In this document: positions 1 through 8,271 of the stretch, in pieces
Position numbering within the stretch: position 1 is the stretch's first letter
How the letters are laid out: each line of letters starts with the position of its first letter
Origin: Sporosarcina sp. ACRSM
GTDB taxonomy: Bacteria > Bacillota > Bacilli > Bacillales_A > Planococcaceae
Length of the DNA stretch: 64,000 nt
NCBI RefSeq assembly: GCF_022346545.1
Contig: NZ_JAKRNU010000004.1
Span: 62,001-126,000 of the forward strand
Direction: 5' to 3'
Program-made: the position numbers and the translations under genes
Notes under the pieces: model-generated
Databases searched by the model: none
What the model saw: the letters and a program-made list of their open reading frames with translations, nothing else
What the model was told of the DNA's origin: nothing

Positions 1-368
1 TATTAACCGTTGTGCTTGATGGAATTAATAACTCCAGCGCGATCCTGATTATACTTTTACTTTGTGTCGTCAATGCAGGGTACGGCGGAGGTTTTTCTTC
101 TTTACCGCCATTATTGGCTGACCGCTTCAGTTTAAATAGTATTTCGACTGTACATGGGTTAGCTTTGTCTGCTTGGGCATTCGCAGGACTGACAGGCAAC
201 CAGCTCAGCACGTTTATTCTAGAAAAGACACAATCGTATGACATGATGTTATATGTCATTATGGCTTTCTTCATGATTGCCACTCTAATTAGTCAGTTCG
301 TTGTTAAACCTGATCCAGTAAACTTGGAAAGTGAAGAAATGGTAGCGAATGAAGTCATTGTAAAATAA
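1..368 (+). CDS. MFS transporter, oxalate/formate antiporter-like, C-terminal part
   Basis: This is the 3' end of a gene whose reading frame is open through base 1, so the start lies outside the window. The visible ~120 residues hold three hydrophobic segments and the stretch NAGYGGGFSSLPPLLADRF followed by HGLALSAWAFAGLTG, which is typical of the oxalate/formate antiporter-like (OFA) branch of the major facilitator superfamily, where this region corresponds to transmembrane helices 10-12. The tail is acidic and cytoplasmic. The substrate cannot be told; in Bacillales such carriers are usually annotated as L-lactate or oxalate/formate-type MFS proteins. A hairpin terminator follows about 45 bases after the stop codon. 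Confidence 0.75.
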   Translation, partial: LTVVLDGINNSSAILIILLLCVVNAGYGGGFSSLPPLLADRFSLNSISTVHGLALSAWAFAGLTGNQLSTFILEKTQSYDMMLYVIMAFFMIATLISQFVVKPDPVNLESEEMVANEVIVK

Positions 369-412
369 AAGTAGAAATTCCACTCTTATTTAGATGCAAT
401 CTGTAGGTAATG

Positions 413-465
413 AAGACCACCTAGAACGTTGATAAGATAACGATTTAGGTGGTTTAGTCTTTTGT
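413..465 (+). terminator. Rho-independent terminator of the MFS gene
   Basis: ACCACCTA (416-423) pairs with TAGGTGGT (446-453), and the stem is followed by a T-rich stretch (GTCTTTTG). It lies about 45 bases after the MFS stop codon. The loop is long (22 nt), so the hairpin is of moderate strength. Confidence 0.6.
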
Positions 466-537
466 ATTATGTAAATTATCAAATCAAGTTGAACAAAAGA
501 GTGAAATTCACAGTTTTTTTTTTAATATAACTGGAAA

Positions 538-557
538 TGTCGGATTTTGTCGGATTT
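538..557 (+). promoter_or_regulatory. Perfect 10-bp direct repeat upstream of gltS (GlnL-like site)
   Basis: TGTCGGATTT occurs twice back to back (538-547 and 548-557). The same module, TGTCGGTTTC-CGTCGGATTC, lies upstream of gltT at 30105-30124, directly behind a GlnK/GlnL-like two-component pair. The B. subtilis GlnL (YcbB) target, as I remember it, is a TTTTGT direct repeat with a 4-base gap, so also a 10-bp period; the second copy here reads TTTTGT-CGGA. Binding by the GlnL-like regulator in this window is an inference. Confidence 0.6.
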
Positions 558-602
558 AGTAAGTCTCCCTTAAAATGAAAAGATAACATTGTTTACTAGT
601 CA

Positions 603-616
603 TGAAAGCGTTTACT
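603..616 (+). promoter_or_regulatory. cre-like box (CcpA) upstream of gltS
   Basis: TGAAAGCGTTTACT matches the Bacillus cre consensus TGWAANCGNTNWCA at 13 of 14 positions. The identical 14-mer occurs in reverse orientation upstream of gltT (30171-30184), at nearly the same distance from the TGTCGG repeat (45 versus 46 bases). The rest of the 430-base gap before gltS (369-798) holds the terminator at 413-465 and AT-rich DNA with no further gene. Confidence 0.65.
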
Positions 617-798
617 AAGATATATCGAATTTTTACCGTGTGAATACTAGGATTTATTGTTGGAGTATGAGAATAGTTTCCTTGTGCACCGTTATTATTT
701 TAAGGTGAGCCAAGATCTTGATGAAAAAGGTTGAACGGTTCGTCTGAGGGGAACTTCATTAATGAAGTGGTAAAGGTTTTTTAGAAAGGTGAAGATAT

Positions 799-1983
799 AT
801 GATTGAACTCAACCAGATTACAACTTTGTTTCTTGCAGTAGCTCTCTATCTGCTGGGAATGGCATTGGTAAACCGGATCGGATTCCTTAACCGGTTCCTG
901 ATACCGGCGCCTGTCGTCGGCGGTTTGATATTTGCCATTTTAGCGCTCGTGTTGAAAACGACGGGGATTGTCGAGATTAAATTGGATACATCTTTGCAGT
1001 CGCTGTTCATGATCGCCTTCTTTACGACGGTTGGCCTAGGGGCAAGCTTCAAGCTCATTAAACTGGGTGGGAAGCTCTTAGTCATCTACTTGCTTTTATG
1101 TGGCGTCACGGTGTTCTTACAGAACGTCATTGGCGTTTCGTTTGCTCAATTGTTTGGAATTGACCCACTGTTGGGTGTCATGGCCGGAGCAGTTTCGATG
1201 AACGGAGGACATGGCGGTGCTGCAGCATATGGACAGACGATTGAAGGCTTGGGCGTTTCCTCAGCTTTGACGATTGGCATGGCTGCTGCCACACTTGGTC
1301 TAATTTGCGGTAGCCTTACGGGCGGCCCAGTTGCGCGGTATCTGATTAAGAAACACGACTTAAAGCCGGCATCGGGTGAAATAGAGGAGTATGTAGAGAA
1401 AGATGAGAAGCCGATTCAAGAGCGTTCGTTCATGATCCAGGTCGCCCTCATCACGTTCTCCATGGCAGTGGGAACGTATCTTGGTGATTTGTTTACGAAT
1501 GTGACCGGCTTCGTCCTGCCGTCCTATATCGGGGCGATGTTCGTGGCGGTCATTGTCCGGAATCTTGCCGACCGATTTATAAAAGGCACGGTGAACATGA
1601 AGGAAATCAACTTAATCGGTGACATTTCGCTTGCAATCTTTCTCTCGATGGCACTGATGAGCATCAAGCTGTGGGAAGTTGCAGATCTCGCTCTACCGCT
1701 CATCGGCATTATACTCATTCAAGTGATCGTCATCGTCTTGTATGCCATCTTTGTGATGTTCAGAATGCTTGGCAAGGACTACGATGCGGCTGTCATGATC
1801 TCCGGATTCTTAGGTCATGGGCTGGGTGCAACACCGAACGCAATGGCGAACATGTCAGCAACGGTGAGCAAGTATGGTCCTTCTCGCACGGCGTTCTTGG
1901 TCGTGCCAATTGTCGGTGCATTTCTGATTGACGTTGTATTTAGCGCGCCAATCATTATCGCGACCATCAACTTGTTCAAGTGA
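799..1983 (+). CDS. gltS: Sodium/glutamate symporter GltS
   Basis: The 394-residue membrane protein has the family's usual length and about ten to eleven hydrophobic segments. The glycine-rich re-entrant loop MNGGHGGAAAYG near residue 140 and its second-half counterpart SGFLGHGLGATPNAMANM near residue 340 are the hallmark of the ESS (GltS) family, which takes up glutamate with Na+. The start ATG has GAAAGGTGA 6-7 bases upstream. The gene stands alone, with its own terminator, behind a long regulatory region carrying the TGTCGG repeat and a cre-like box that are shared with gltT at 30.2 kb. Control by nitrogen and carbon status is therefore likely. Identification is firm; substrate preference for glutamate rests on the family. 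Confidence 0.93.
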   Translation: MIELNQITTLFLAVALYLLGMALVNRIGFLNRFLIPAPVVGGLIFAILALVLKTTGIVEIKLDTSLQSLFMIAFFTTVGLGASFKLIKLGGKLLVIYLLLCGVTVFLQNVIGVSFAQLFGIDPLLGVMAGAVSMNGGHGGAAAYGQTIEGLGVSSALTIGMAAATLGLICGSLTGGPVARYLIKKHDLKPASGEIEEYVEKDEKPIQERSFMIQVALITFSMAVGTYLGDLFTNVTGFVLPSYIGAMFVAVIVRNLADRFIKGTVNMKEINLIGDISLAIFLSMALMSIKLWEVADLALPLIGIILIQVIVIVLYAIFVMFRMLGKDYDAAVMISGFLGHGLGATPNAMANMSATVSKYGPSRTAFLVVPIVGAFLIDVVFSAPIIIATINLFK

Positions 1984-2030
1984 GTTACTGGAATGACTGT
2001 TTCCAGATGAACAATCTACGATATAATACA

Positions 2031-2070
2031 AAAAAGCTTCTAGCCCTTGTCTATCGGCTGGAAGCTTTTT
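2031..2070 (+). terminator. Terminator after gltS
   Basis: AAAAAGCTTC plus TAGCC (2031-2045) pairs with GGCTG plus GAAGCTTTTT (2056-2070), giving a 15-bp stem with one G-U pair and a 10-base loop, ending in a T run. The flanking A and T runs would let it act in both directions. Confidence 0.85.
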
Positions 2071-2166
2071 GTATAGGAAAGGATGAGGGTGTAGGGGTGG
2101 AATTGATTCGGGCTGCTCTTCAATAGCCGTTTTACACGACCAATTCCATAGATTTTTGTGGTTAAT

Positions 2167-2188
2167 TTTTGTTGTAAATACAACAAAA
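2167..2188. promoter_or_regulatory. Palindromic operator of the MarR-paiA operon (first copy)
   Basis: TTTTGTTGTA-AA-TACAACAAAA is a perfect inverted repeat of 10-bp arms, a typical MarR-family target. It overlaps the -35 region of a sigma-A promoter (TTGTAA at 2172-2177, 16-base spacer, TATAAT at 2194-2199). A bound repressor would block that promoter, so autorepression is expected. Confidence 0.7.
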
Positions 2189-2193
2189 TGGTT

Positions 2194-2199
2194 TATAAT
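2194..2199 (+). promoter_or_regulatory. -10 box TATAAT of the MarR-paiA promoter
   Basis: A perfect TATAAT lies about 45 bases upstream of the chosen MarR start. The best -35 is TTGTAA at 2172-2177, embedded in the palindrome. Confidence 0.6.
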
Positions 2200-2210
2200 A
2201 ATCAATAAGT

Positions 2211-2229
2211 ATTTGTGAATATAACAAAT
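2211..2229. promoter_or_regulatory. Second, degenerate operator copy just before the MarR gene
   Basis: ATTTGT-GAATATA-ACAAAT repeats the half-sites of the palindrome at 2167-2188 with a 7-base centre. It lies downstream of the -10 box and ends just before the ribosome site, where binding would block elongation or promoter clearance. Confidence 0.55.
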
Positions 2230-2245
2230 GGGTGGAGATGCGCTT

Positions 2246-2698
2246 ATGAAGGAAATTCTACGTGAAATTGGAATGATAGCGAGGGCATTGGATTCGATCA
2301 GTAATATAGAATTTCAAGAATATGATCTGACAAAAGGGCAGTATTTATACCTTGTGCGAATTTGTGAAAACCCAGGCATCATTCAAGGAAAGTTAGCTGA
2401 GTTGATCAAAGTAGATCGGACAACAACAGCTCATGCGATTAAAAAACTTGAAAGGAATGGGTTGATTGAAAAGAGAGAGGATGAACACAATAAAAAAATT
2501 AAGAAACTCTTTGCAACAGAGAAAGGGGAAAATATTTATCCCTATATCAAGAGAGAAAATGATCATTCCAATAGCGTGGCATTAGAAGGGTTTTCTGAAA
2601 GTGAAATCGAAACCGTTTTTCATCTGCTGCAAAGAGTCAGAAAGAATGTTGAAAAAGATTGGGAACACGTGAAAAAGGGGAACAAGCGAGATTATTGA
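2246..2698 (+). CDS. MarR-family transcriptional regulator
   Basis: A 150-residue winged-helix protein. Residues ~30-115 fit the MarR fold, with QGKLAELIKVDRTTTAHAIKKLERNGLIEKRED as recognition helix and start of the wing. The ATG at 2246 is preferred over an in-frame ATG at 2228 because GGTGGAG (2231-2237) lies 8 bases before it. Only 24 bases separate it from paiA, so the two are co-transcribed. Two palindromes around the promoter (2167-2188, 2211-2229) argue for autoregulation. The ligand is unknown; since the partner gene acetylates polyamines, polyamine sensing is a reasonable guess and nothing more. In B. subtilis paiA is instead paired with paiB. Confidence 0.85.
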   Translation: MKEILREIGMIARALDSISNIEFQEYDLTKGQYLYLVRICENPGIIQGKLAELIKVDRTTTAHAIKKLERNGLIEKREDEHNKKIKKLFATEKGENIYPYIKRENDHSNSVALEGFSESEIETVFHLLQRVRKNVEKDWEHVKKGNKRDY

Positions 2699-3250
<552 letters not shown>

Positions 3251-3299
3251 ATGGTGAAGCCTGTGATGCAACGCCAGTTTGATGAGGAGGAAAAGCGGT

Positions 3300-3683
3300 A
3301 TGAAAATCATTGTGACGAGTCTATTCGTAGACGATCAGGACAAGGCATTGGGATTTTATTCGAAAACGTTAGGCTTCGTTAAAAAGCATGACGTTCCTAT
3401 GGGAGAATTCAGGTGGATCACGCTTGTATCTCCGGATGATCCGGAAGGTACTGAGCTATTGCTTGAACCGAATCAACACCCAGCCGCCAAGGAGTATCAA
3501 CAGAAGATATTTTCCGAAGGCATCCCCGCAACGATGTTTGGCGTGGCGGATATTCAAGCGGAGTATAAACGATTACGGGAACTCGGCGTGAAGTTTACGA
3601 TGGAGCCCACTACAATGGGCGAAATGACACTGGCAGTCTTCGACGATACATGTGGCAACCTGATTCAAATCGCACAGCAGTAA
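3300..3683 (+). CDS. VOC-family (glyoxalase/bleomycin resistance-like) protein
   Basis: A 127-residue protein with the two beta-alpha-beta-beta-beta modules of the vicinal oxygen chelate superfamily: an N-terminal module beginning KIIVTSLFVDDQDKALGFYSKTLGF and a C-terminal one ending MGEMTLAVFDDTCGNLIQIAQQ. The ending matches YCR/PhnB-type VOC proteins in Bacillus, for which no reaction is established. The ATG at 3300 is chosen because GAGGAGG ends 9 bases before it. It could be co-transcribed with paiA (about 50 bases apart), but the substrate is unknown. Confidence 0.8.
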   Translation: MKIIVTSLFVDDQDKALGFYSKTLGFVKKHDVPMGEFRWITLVSPDDPEGTELLLEPNQHPAAKEYQQKIFSEGIPATMFGVADIQAEYKRLRELGVKFTMEPTTMGEMTLAVFDDTCGNLIQIAQQ

Positions 3684-3694
3684 CCGATCAATAG

Positions 3695-3720
3695 AGCCAT
3701 CACGCGTGGACGTGATGGCT
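3695..3720. terminator. Hairpin between convergent VOC and EamA genes
   Basis: AGCCATCACG and CGTGATGGCT form a perfect 10-bp stem with a 6-base loop, right where the two convergent genes end; the EamA stop codon overlaps its edge. The T tracts on both sides are poor, so termination efficiency may be modest. Confidence 0.6.
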
Positions 3721-4634
3721 TATGGTTTGGTTGAGGGATTGGAATGCCTTCGTATTCGGAAAAGGTTTGAACCGACTTCATTAAAGGCAATCGCCGCCAG
3801 TATAATGGCGGTGCCGAACCACTGCAGAGGCGTTACCGTTTCCGACAAAATGATGCTGGCCGAAACGATGGCGATCGGTAATTCAATGGATGTTAATATA
3901 TTGGCAATTCCGCCCGAAATTAAAGGTGCACCTGCGGCAAAAAATAAGGGTGGAAGCACTGCCCCAAATAGAGAAACCCCCATCGCAGTCGTTAACAACG
4001 TATTCTCCAAAGGTAGTACAGTCGGGATATCGCGCATGAATAGGATCAGCACTAAAATGGTCGACCCCGTTGCCATGAACGAACTTCGAATCCATGGATT
4101 CACGTTGACAGCGACCTTGCCGCTGAAAAAAATAAATCCTGCATACGTGAATGCGGATAAAATCCCAAAAATGATCCCTTTCAGAGGCAGACCTTGGATT
4201 TCTCCATTTAAAATATTTGAAGAAAAAAAGACCCCCACTAAAATGAGAAGGATGGACAATACGGTGATCGGCGCAGGTTTGATTTTATTGAAGATCCATT
4301 CCAACAGAATGCCGATCCAAACAAATTGAAACAATAAAATGATGGCCAATGATGCAGGTAAATATTGCAACGAACCATAATAAAAAATACTGGTTAAACC
4401 GACAAAACAACCGGTCATCATAATTTGAAGCACATTTTTCTTTGTCAGCCCATCAAAACGGGAGCGCTTAATGAGCGCTAAAGACCATAATAAAACAAAT
4501 GAGATGATCATTTGAACGATATTGATTTGTCCAAGTGAATAGCCGTAACTAAATCCTAATTTTGCAAATATCGGTGTGAAGCCAAAAAAAGAAGCGCCTA
4601 TTAATACAAGTAAAATACCTTTGTTTAATTTCAT
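3720..4634 (-). CDS. EamA/DMT-family transporter
   Basis: A 304-residue membrane protein with ten hydrophobic segments arranged as two EamA repeats (roughly residues 7-140 and 150-285). The second repeat opens GIIFGILSAFTYAGFIFFSG and ends LQWFGTAIILAAIAFNE, typical of drug/metabolite exporters of the inner membrane. AAGGGGGT lies 9 bases before the ATG. It is transcribed on its own, convergent with the VOC gene. The substrate cannot be predicted; relatives export amino acids or other small metabolites. Confidence 0.85.
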   Translation of the reverse strand: MKLNKGILLVLIGASFFGFTPIFAKLGFSYGYSLGQINIVQMIISFVLLWSLALIKRSRFDGLTKKNVLQIMMTGCFVGLTSIFYYGSLQYLPASLAIILLFQFVWIGILLEWIFNKIKPAPITVLSILLILVGVFFSSNILNGEIQGLPLKGIIFGILSAFTYAGFIFFSGKVAVNVNPWIRSSFMATGSTILVLILFMRDIPTVLPLENTLLTTAMGVSLFGAVLPPLFFAAGAPLISGGIANILTSIELPIAIVSASIILSETVTPLQWFGTAIILAAIAFNEVGSNLFRIRRHSNPSTKP

Positions 4635-4802
4635 TAAAAGACCCCCTTGCTACTAAACCCTAACAAGATGATAATACGCGGATTCTATGTAATCCTTGCC
4701 CATGAGATAGCGCCTTTTAGTTAAGGATTTGGACAGGACTACCAAATATAATTATAAGGAATTTTTTTATGCATGAATAGTCTTGAAATTTTAGTTTGCA
4801 TA

Positions 4803-4837
4803 AAAAAACACCAGCCCCTTGAATGGCTGGTGTTTTT
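4803..4837. terminator. Strong bidirectional terminator
   Basis: AAAAACACCAGCC and GGCTGGTGTTTTT form a 13-bp stem with an 8-base loop, flanked by A and T runs. On the minus strand it directly follows the stop codon of the 40-residue ORF at 4836-4958, which supports that ORF being a real gene. The EamA gene starts at 4634 and reads away from it, and 4652-4802 shows no other gene. Confidence 0.85.
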
Positions 4838-4958
4838 AGCTTACTTCATTCTGAAGTTCTTTGTATAAAGCATAAGCCTTTTTTTCGGCTAAGTGCTCAT
4901 CCTTGTCATAAATGGTAATCAGTTTTTTGCCGATAATAAAATTCCATTGTCTTGTCAT
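4836..4958 (-). CDS. Small basic protein of 40 residues, unknown function
   Basis: The ORF begins MTRQWNFIIGKKLITIYDKD and ends YALYKELQNEVS. I do not recognise a family. Evidence that it is expressed: an AAGGAGG site ends about 7 bases before the ATG, a strong terminator overlaps its stop codon, and the composition (charged, with aromatic and beta-like pattern) looks like a soluble protein rather than random translation. Nothing suggests a secretion signal. It stands alone between the EamA gene and a convergent-free promoter region for the next rightward gene. Confidence 0.6.
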   Translation of the reverse strand: MTRQWNFIIGKKLITIYDKDEHLAEKKAYALYKELQNEVS

Positions 4959-5119
4959 GTAGTTGCCTCCTTTGTAAATTACCTTCTATGTATACCACTT
5001 CTTAGTTATTTATAAACATATGATGACAAATGGACAGCAGTCTGCGCATACTTTTAAGATAATTTACAATACTAAGCTCGCCGTAACTTATCTTATTTAC
5101 AGAAAGGGAAGAGGCATAC

Positions 5120-5395
5120 ATGGCGAAGCGTTCAGAAATGAGTTGGAAAAAGGATAATCCGAATACTTTTTTAAGCAACTCCGTCGAAAAGGCAAACCGT
5201 TCCGTGAAGCAAGCGATGTCACATCCAGAAGAGATGGCAGTTGAGCATGCATTCAACTCCATCGCGCGTGCGGAAAAGGCGTTTTCCAATGCAGAGCAAC
5301 ACGGGGAGCAAAAGGATAACATTCAATTAAACAAAGAGCAGTTGGACTCGATGAAGCAACAATTGAACGAAGTCAATCGAATCGTGGAGGAGTAG
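5120..5395 (+). CDS. Small helical hypothetical protein (91 residues)
   Basis: A charged, almost wholly alpha-helical protein beginning MAKRSEMSWKKDNPNTFLSN, with a likely coiled-coil in its second half (KDNIQLNKEQLDSMKQQLNEVNRIVEE). It has no signal peptide or membrane segment. A GGGAAGAGG site precedes the ATG and a strong terminator follows at 5436-5477, so it is a single-gene unit. It resembles small Bacillales DUF proteins (for example the DUF2564 group), but I cannot assign one safely. Function unknown. Confidence 0.65.
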   Translation: MAKRSEMSWKKDNPNTFLSNSVEKANRSVKQAMSHPEEMAVEHAFNSIARAEKAFSNAEQHGEQKDNIQLNKEQLDSMKQQLNEVNRIVEE

Positions 5396-5435
5396 TCAGC
5401 GAGAACAGTCCTCCGGGATCCGGTCGTCTAAACAA

Positions 5436-5477
5436 AAAACAGGAGAACGCCAAGTATGCAAGGCGTTCTCCTGTTTT
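5436..5477. terminator. Bidirectional terminator
   Basis: AAACAGGAGAACGCC pairs with GGCGTTCTCCTGTTT across a 10-base loop and is flanked by A and T runs. It serves the small rightward gene and the leftward amidohydrolase gene, whose stop codon is at 5483. Confidence 0.9.
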
Positions 5478-5482
5478 CTTTT

Positions 5483-6640
5483 TCATGCATTCAAAGCCAA
5501 TTGAATCATAAGTTCAATGCCGGCAGGAATGGCTTTTTCGTCTAGATCGAACTTTGGATGATGATGAGGGTATGCGCTAATTTCGCTTTGCATACCAACG
5601 TTAATGAATGCCCCTGTTTTTTCTTTTAAATAAAAGGCATAGTCTTCTGCGCCCATCACGGGATTTAAAGGCAAGAATACATCGTCACCGAAGGTTTGCT
5701 CGATAACCCCTTTTGCAAATTCACATGCTTCAGGGTGATTGTAGAGCGGCGGTGTACCTTCGATAAAGTGATAATGTCCTTTTGCACCAAAGCTAGCACA
5801 AATGGATTCCGTGAGCTGTGCTGTTTTTTCATTCATAAGTTCGGCTCCTTCGAACGTCAAGGCTCGAATGGTTCCTTGCATTGTCACTGAATGAGGAATG
5901 ACGTTATAGGAATTGCCGGCTTGCATGCCCCCAAAAGAAATGACACCTGCATGCAAAGGATTTAAATTTCGGCTGACAATCGATTGGAATGCCTGGATCA
6001 GATGGGTTGCGATATAAATCGGATCAACGGAATCGTGTGGGTAGCCAGCATGACCGCCTTTACCTTCAATCGTGATGTCAAAGTCATCACTGGAAGCCAT
6101 GGCATAGCCTGTTGCAAACCCAATTTTGCCAAGGGGGACATCGGACATATAATGGATGCCATAGATGGCGTCGACGCCGTCCAAAACCCCTTCTTTGACC
6201 AATTGTTTGGCTCCGCTGGGTGAGGCTTCTTCAGAACTTTGGAAGATAAAGACGATATTGTTTTTGACAGCTTGTGGATGCATGCTCATCCATTTGGCTA
6301 CCGCCAATAAAGTCGCTGTGTGCCCGTCATGACCGCAACCGTGCATAACGCCCGGTACGGTTGACAGATAAGGCTTGTCGCCTTCTTCATGAAGGGGAAG
6401 GGCGTCCATATCCGCTCTCAGTGCGATCGTTTTAGTTCCTTCAGTGCCTTTAAAATAAGCTATAACATTTGGTGCGGAATATTTTTGATCGACAGGGATA
6501 CCGAATTCGGCTAGTTTTTCTTTTACATAAGCAGCCGTTTCATATTCTTGTCCTGATAATTCAGGATGCATATGGAAATGCCTGCGCTGCTCAATTGTCC
6601 AAGCGATTAAATCTGTATCTACAAGTTTTGTTTGAAACAT
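5483..6640 (-). CDS. M20-family metallo-amidohydrolase (hippurate/IAA-amino acid hydrolase type)
   Basis: A 385-residue cytosolic enzyme of the M20D group. Visible landmarks are RRHFHMHPELSGQE near the N-terminus, the metal-binding HGCGHDGH motif near residue 95, the catalytic FQSSEEASPSGA glutamate region near residue 133, and the C-terminal MGAEDYAFYLKE. Such enzymes use a metal pair to hydrolyse N-acyl or amide bonds of amino acids. The second in-frame ATG (6640) is chosen because CGGAGGC lies 8 bases before it. It lies 24 bases downstream of a YfcC-type carrier in the same operon, suggesting that an imported N-acylated amino acid or peptide is cleaved by this enzyme. Confidence 0.88.
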   Translation of the reverse strand: MFQTKLVDTDLIAWTIEQRRHFHMHPELSGQEYETAAYVKEKLAEFGIPVDQKYSAPNVIAYFKGTEGTKTIALRADMDALPLHEEGDKPYLSTVPGVMHGCGHDGHTATLLAVAKWMSMHPQAVKNNIVFIFQSSEEASPSGAKQLVKEGVLDGVDAIYGIHYMSDVPLGKIGFATGYAMASSDDFDITIEGKGGHAGYPHDSVDPIYIATHLIQAFQSIVSRNLNPLHAGVISFGGMQAGNSYNVIPHSVTMQGTIRALTFEGAELMNEKTAQLTESICASFGAKGHYHFIEGTPPLYNHPEACEFAKGVIEQTFGDDVFLPLNPVMGAEDYAFYLKEKTGAFINVGMQSEISAYPHHHPKFDLDEKAIPAGIELMIQLALNA

Positions 6641-6664
6641 CGTAAAGCCTCCGAAAAACATTTT

Positions 6665-8080
6665 TTAAAAAGGACCATATTGAATGGCCTGCGCAATAAT
6701 TAAGAAAACAATACTGATCACGATTTGAATGAATATAAAAGGGAGCACCCATTTAATCCATTTGGTAAAAGGAATACCGGCAACCGCAAGTCCGGCAAGC
6801 AAAACACCGGATGTCGGGAAAATGGAATTGGATATGCCGTCTCCGAGCTGGAATGCGAGTACTGCGGTCTGTCTTGTCACGCCAACGAGATCGGCCAAAG
6901 GTGCCATGATCGGCATCGTAAGCGCTGCTTGTCCGCTTCCTGATGGGACGAGGAAGTTCAGGAAAAGTTGTAAGAAAAACATACCGATGGCGTTCAAGAT
7001 CGGTGAAAGCTGACTTAGAAAACTGGCAGAGAAATATAAAATAGAATCAACCAGTTTTCCATCCTGGAACACAATTAGAATGGCCTGCGCAAAACCGATG
7101 ATGAGTGCACCGCTGATGACCTCTTTTGTTCCATCGATGAAGCGATCTGCAATTTCATTCGGTTTTAGCTTACCCACAATCCCGATCAGAATGCCAAAGA
7201 GGAGGAATAAGGCTGCAATTTCGGTGATATACCATCCAAATTTAACGACACCAATGATCAAAAAGACAAAGTTGAATAAAAAAGTAGTCAGCACCCATTT
7301 ATGCCGAGTGGATAGCTTTGTATTGGTTTGGAATTCAACTTTTGTTCCTTCTTGAAAGTTTCCTAAAAACTTTAGCTCAGGATTGGCTTTCAATTTTTGG
7401 GCATAGCGGTAAACGTACAGGACACCGGCAATGTAAAGCGTAACGAATAGAATTAATCTGAGCCCCATGCCTGAAAATGTAGGCAATTCGGCAATACTTT
7501 GTGCAACTCCCACATTAAATGGGTTTAACACGGCGCTCATAAACCCGATCGTTGCGCCAAGTGACACAATGGCATACCCAACAATGGCATCTAATCCTAA
7601 TGCAATCGCTAATGGGGTAATGATGGCAATATAGACGATGGTTTCTTCGGCCAATCCCATCAAAGTACCAGCTACCGCAAAAAATAGCATAATAACAGGA
7701 ATAAGCAATAATTCTTTATTGGCCAGTTTACTTGTTAAATTACCAATTAATGCATCCAAGGCGCCTGTTGCTTTTAATATCCCAAAAGCACCCCCAACGA
7801 TTAAAACAAAGAAAATAATTCCGGCACCATTGATCATGCCGGCATGAATACTTGTGAAAATATGAAAGAAGCCAACTGGAGATTGCTCGATCAGCTCAAA
7901 TGAATCAGGGACGACCACTGTCCGTCCGTCTTTTTCGAGTCGCTCGTATTCACCAGCCGGCATGATGTATGTCAAAATCATGGAAATGACGACGACAAAG
8001 AAAAGTAAGACAAATGCGTTAATATCGAAAGTTTTCTTTCCTTTATGTGAATCTTGATGTTCTAGCTTGTCCTGTTGCAT
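6665..8080 (-). CDS. YfcC-family carrier (C4-dicarboxylate anaerobic carrier superfamily)
   Basis: A 471-residue inner-membrane protein with about twelve hydrophobic segments after a hydrophilic 25-residue head. The YMPAGEYERLEKDGRTVVVPDSFE segment near residue 45 and the conserved NFLVPSGSGQAALTMPIMAPLAD and GDGISNSIFPTSGVLLAGL blocks are typical of the YfcC/ArcD-like group (Pfam DcuC-like). The ATG at 8080 is preferred because AAGGGAG lies 11 bases upstream. It is the first gene of an operon with the M20 amidohydrolase. Members are annotated as basic amino acid or short peptide carriers; the substrate here is inferred only from the partner. Confidence 0.85.
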   Translation of the reverse strand: MQQDKLEHQDSHKGKKTFDINAFVLLFFVVVISMILTYIMPAGEYERLEKDGRTVVVPDSFELIEQSPVGFFHIFTSIHAGMINGAGIIFFVLIVGGAFGILKATGALDALIGNLTSKLANKELLLIPVIMLFFAVAGTLMGLAEETIVYIAIITPLAIALGLDAIVGYAIVSLGATIGFMSAVLNPFNVGVAQSIAELPTFSGMGLRLILFVTLYIAGVLYVYRYAQKLKANPELKFLGNFQEGTKVEFQTNTKLSTRHKWVLTTFLFNFVFLIIGVVKFGWYITEIAALFLLFGILIGIVGKLKPNEIADRFIDGTKEVISGALIIGFAQAILIVFQDGKLVDSILYFSASFLSQLSPILNAIGMFFLQLFLNFLVPSGSGQAALTMPIMAPLADLVGVTRQTAVLAFQLGDGISNSIFPTSGVLLAGLAVAGIPFTKWIKWVLPFIFIQIVISIVFLIIAQAIQYGPF

Positions 8081-8271
8081 GTCATAAACTCCCTTATTAC
8101 GATACAAAGTGTTAAAGGTAGCGTATTTTTATTCAATTGATTGTAAGGTATATACTTAGTTTAAGCAAGAGATTTTGGAGTTGGCAGAAGTGTGATAATG
8201 ATCGAAATCATGTATAAAATCAAATAAATAAAAGGCTATCCCATAAGTTTTAGGATGCTTTATCTTTATCC

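Noticed and set aside
538..616. Sigma-54 promoter upstream of gltS
   Set aside because: No TGGCAC-N5-TTGC-like element in the region; the repeats do not resemble one.
846..1085. Leftward ORF inside gltS
   Set aside because: Shadow of gltS with no ribosome site.
3706..4329. Rightward ORF of 207 residues over the EamA gene
   Set aside because: Antisense to a clear membrane transporter gene; composition reflects the reverse complement of hydrophobic codons.
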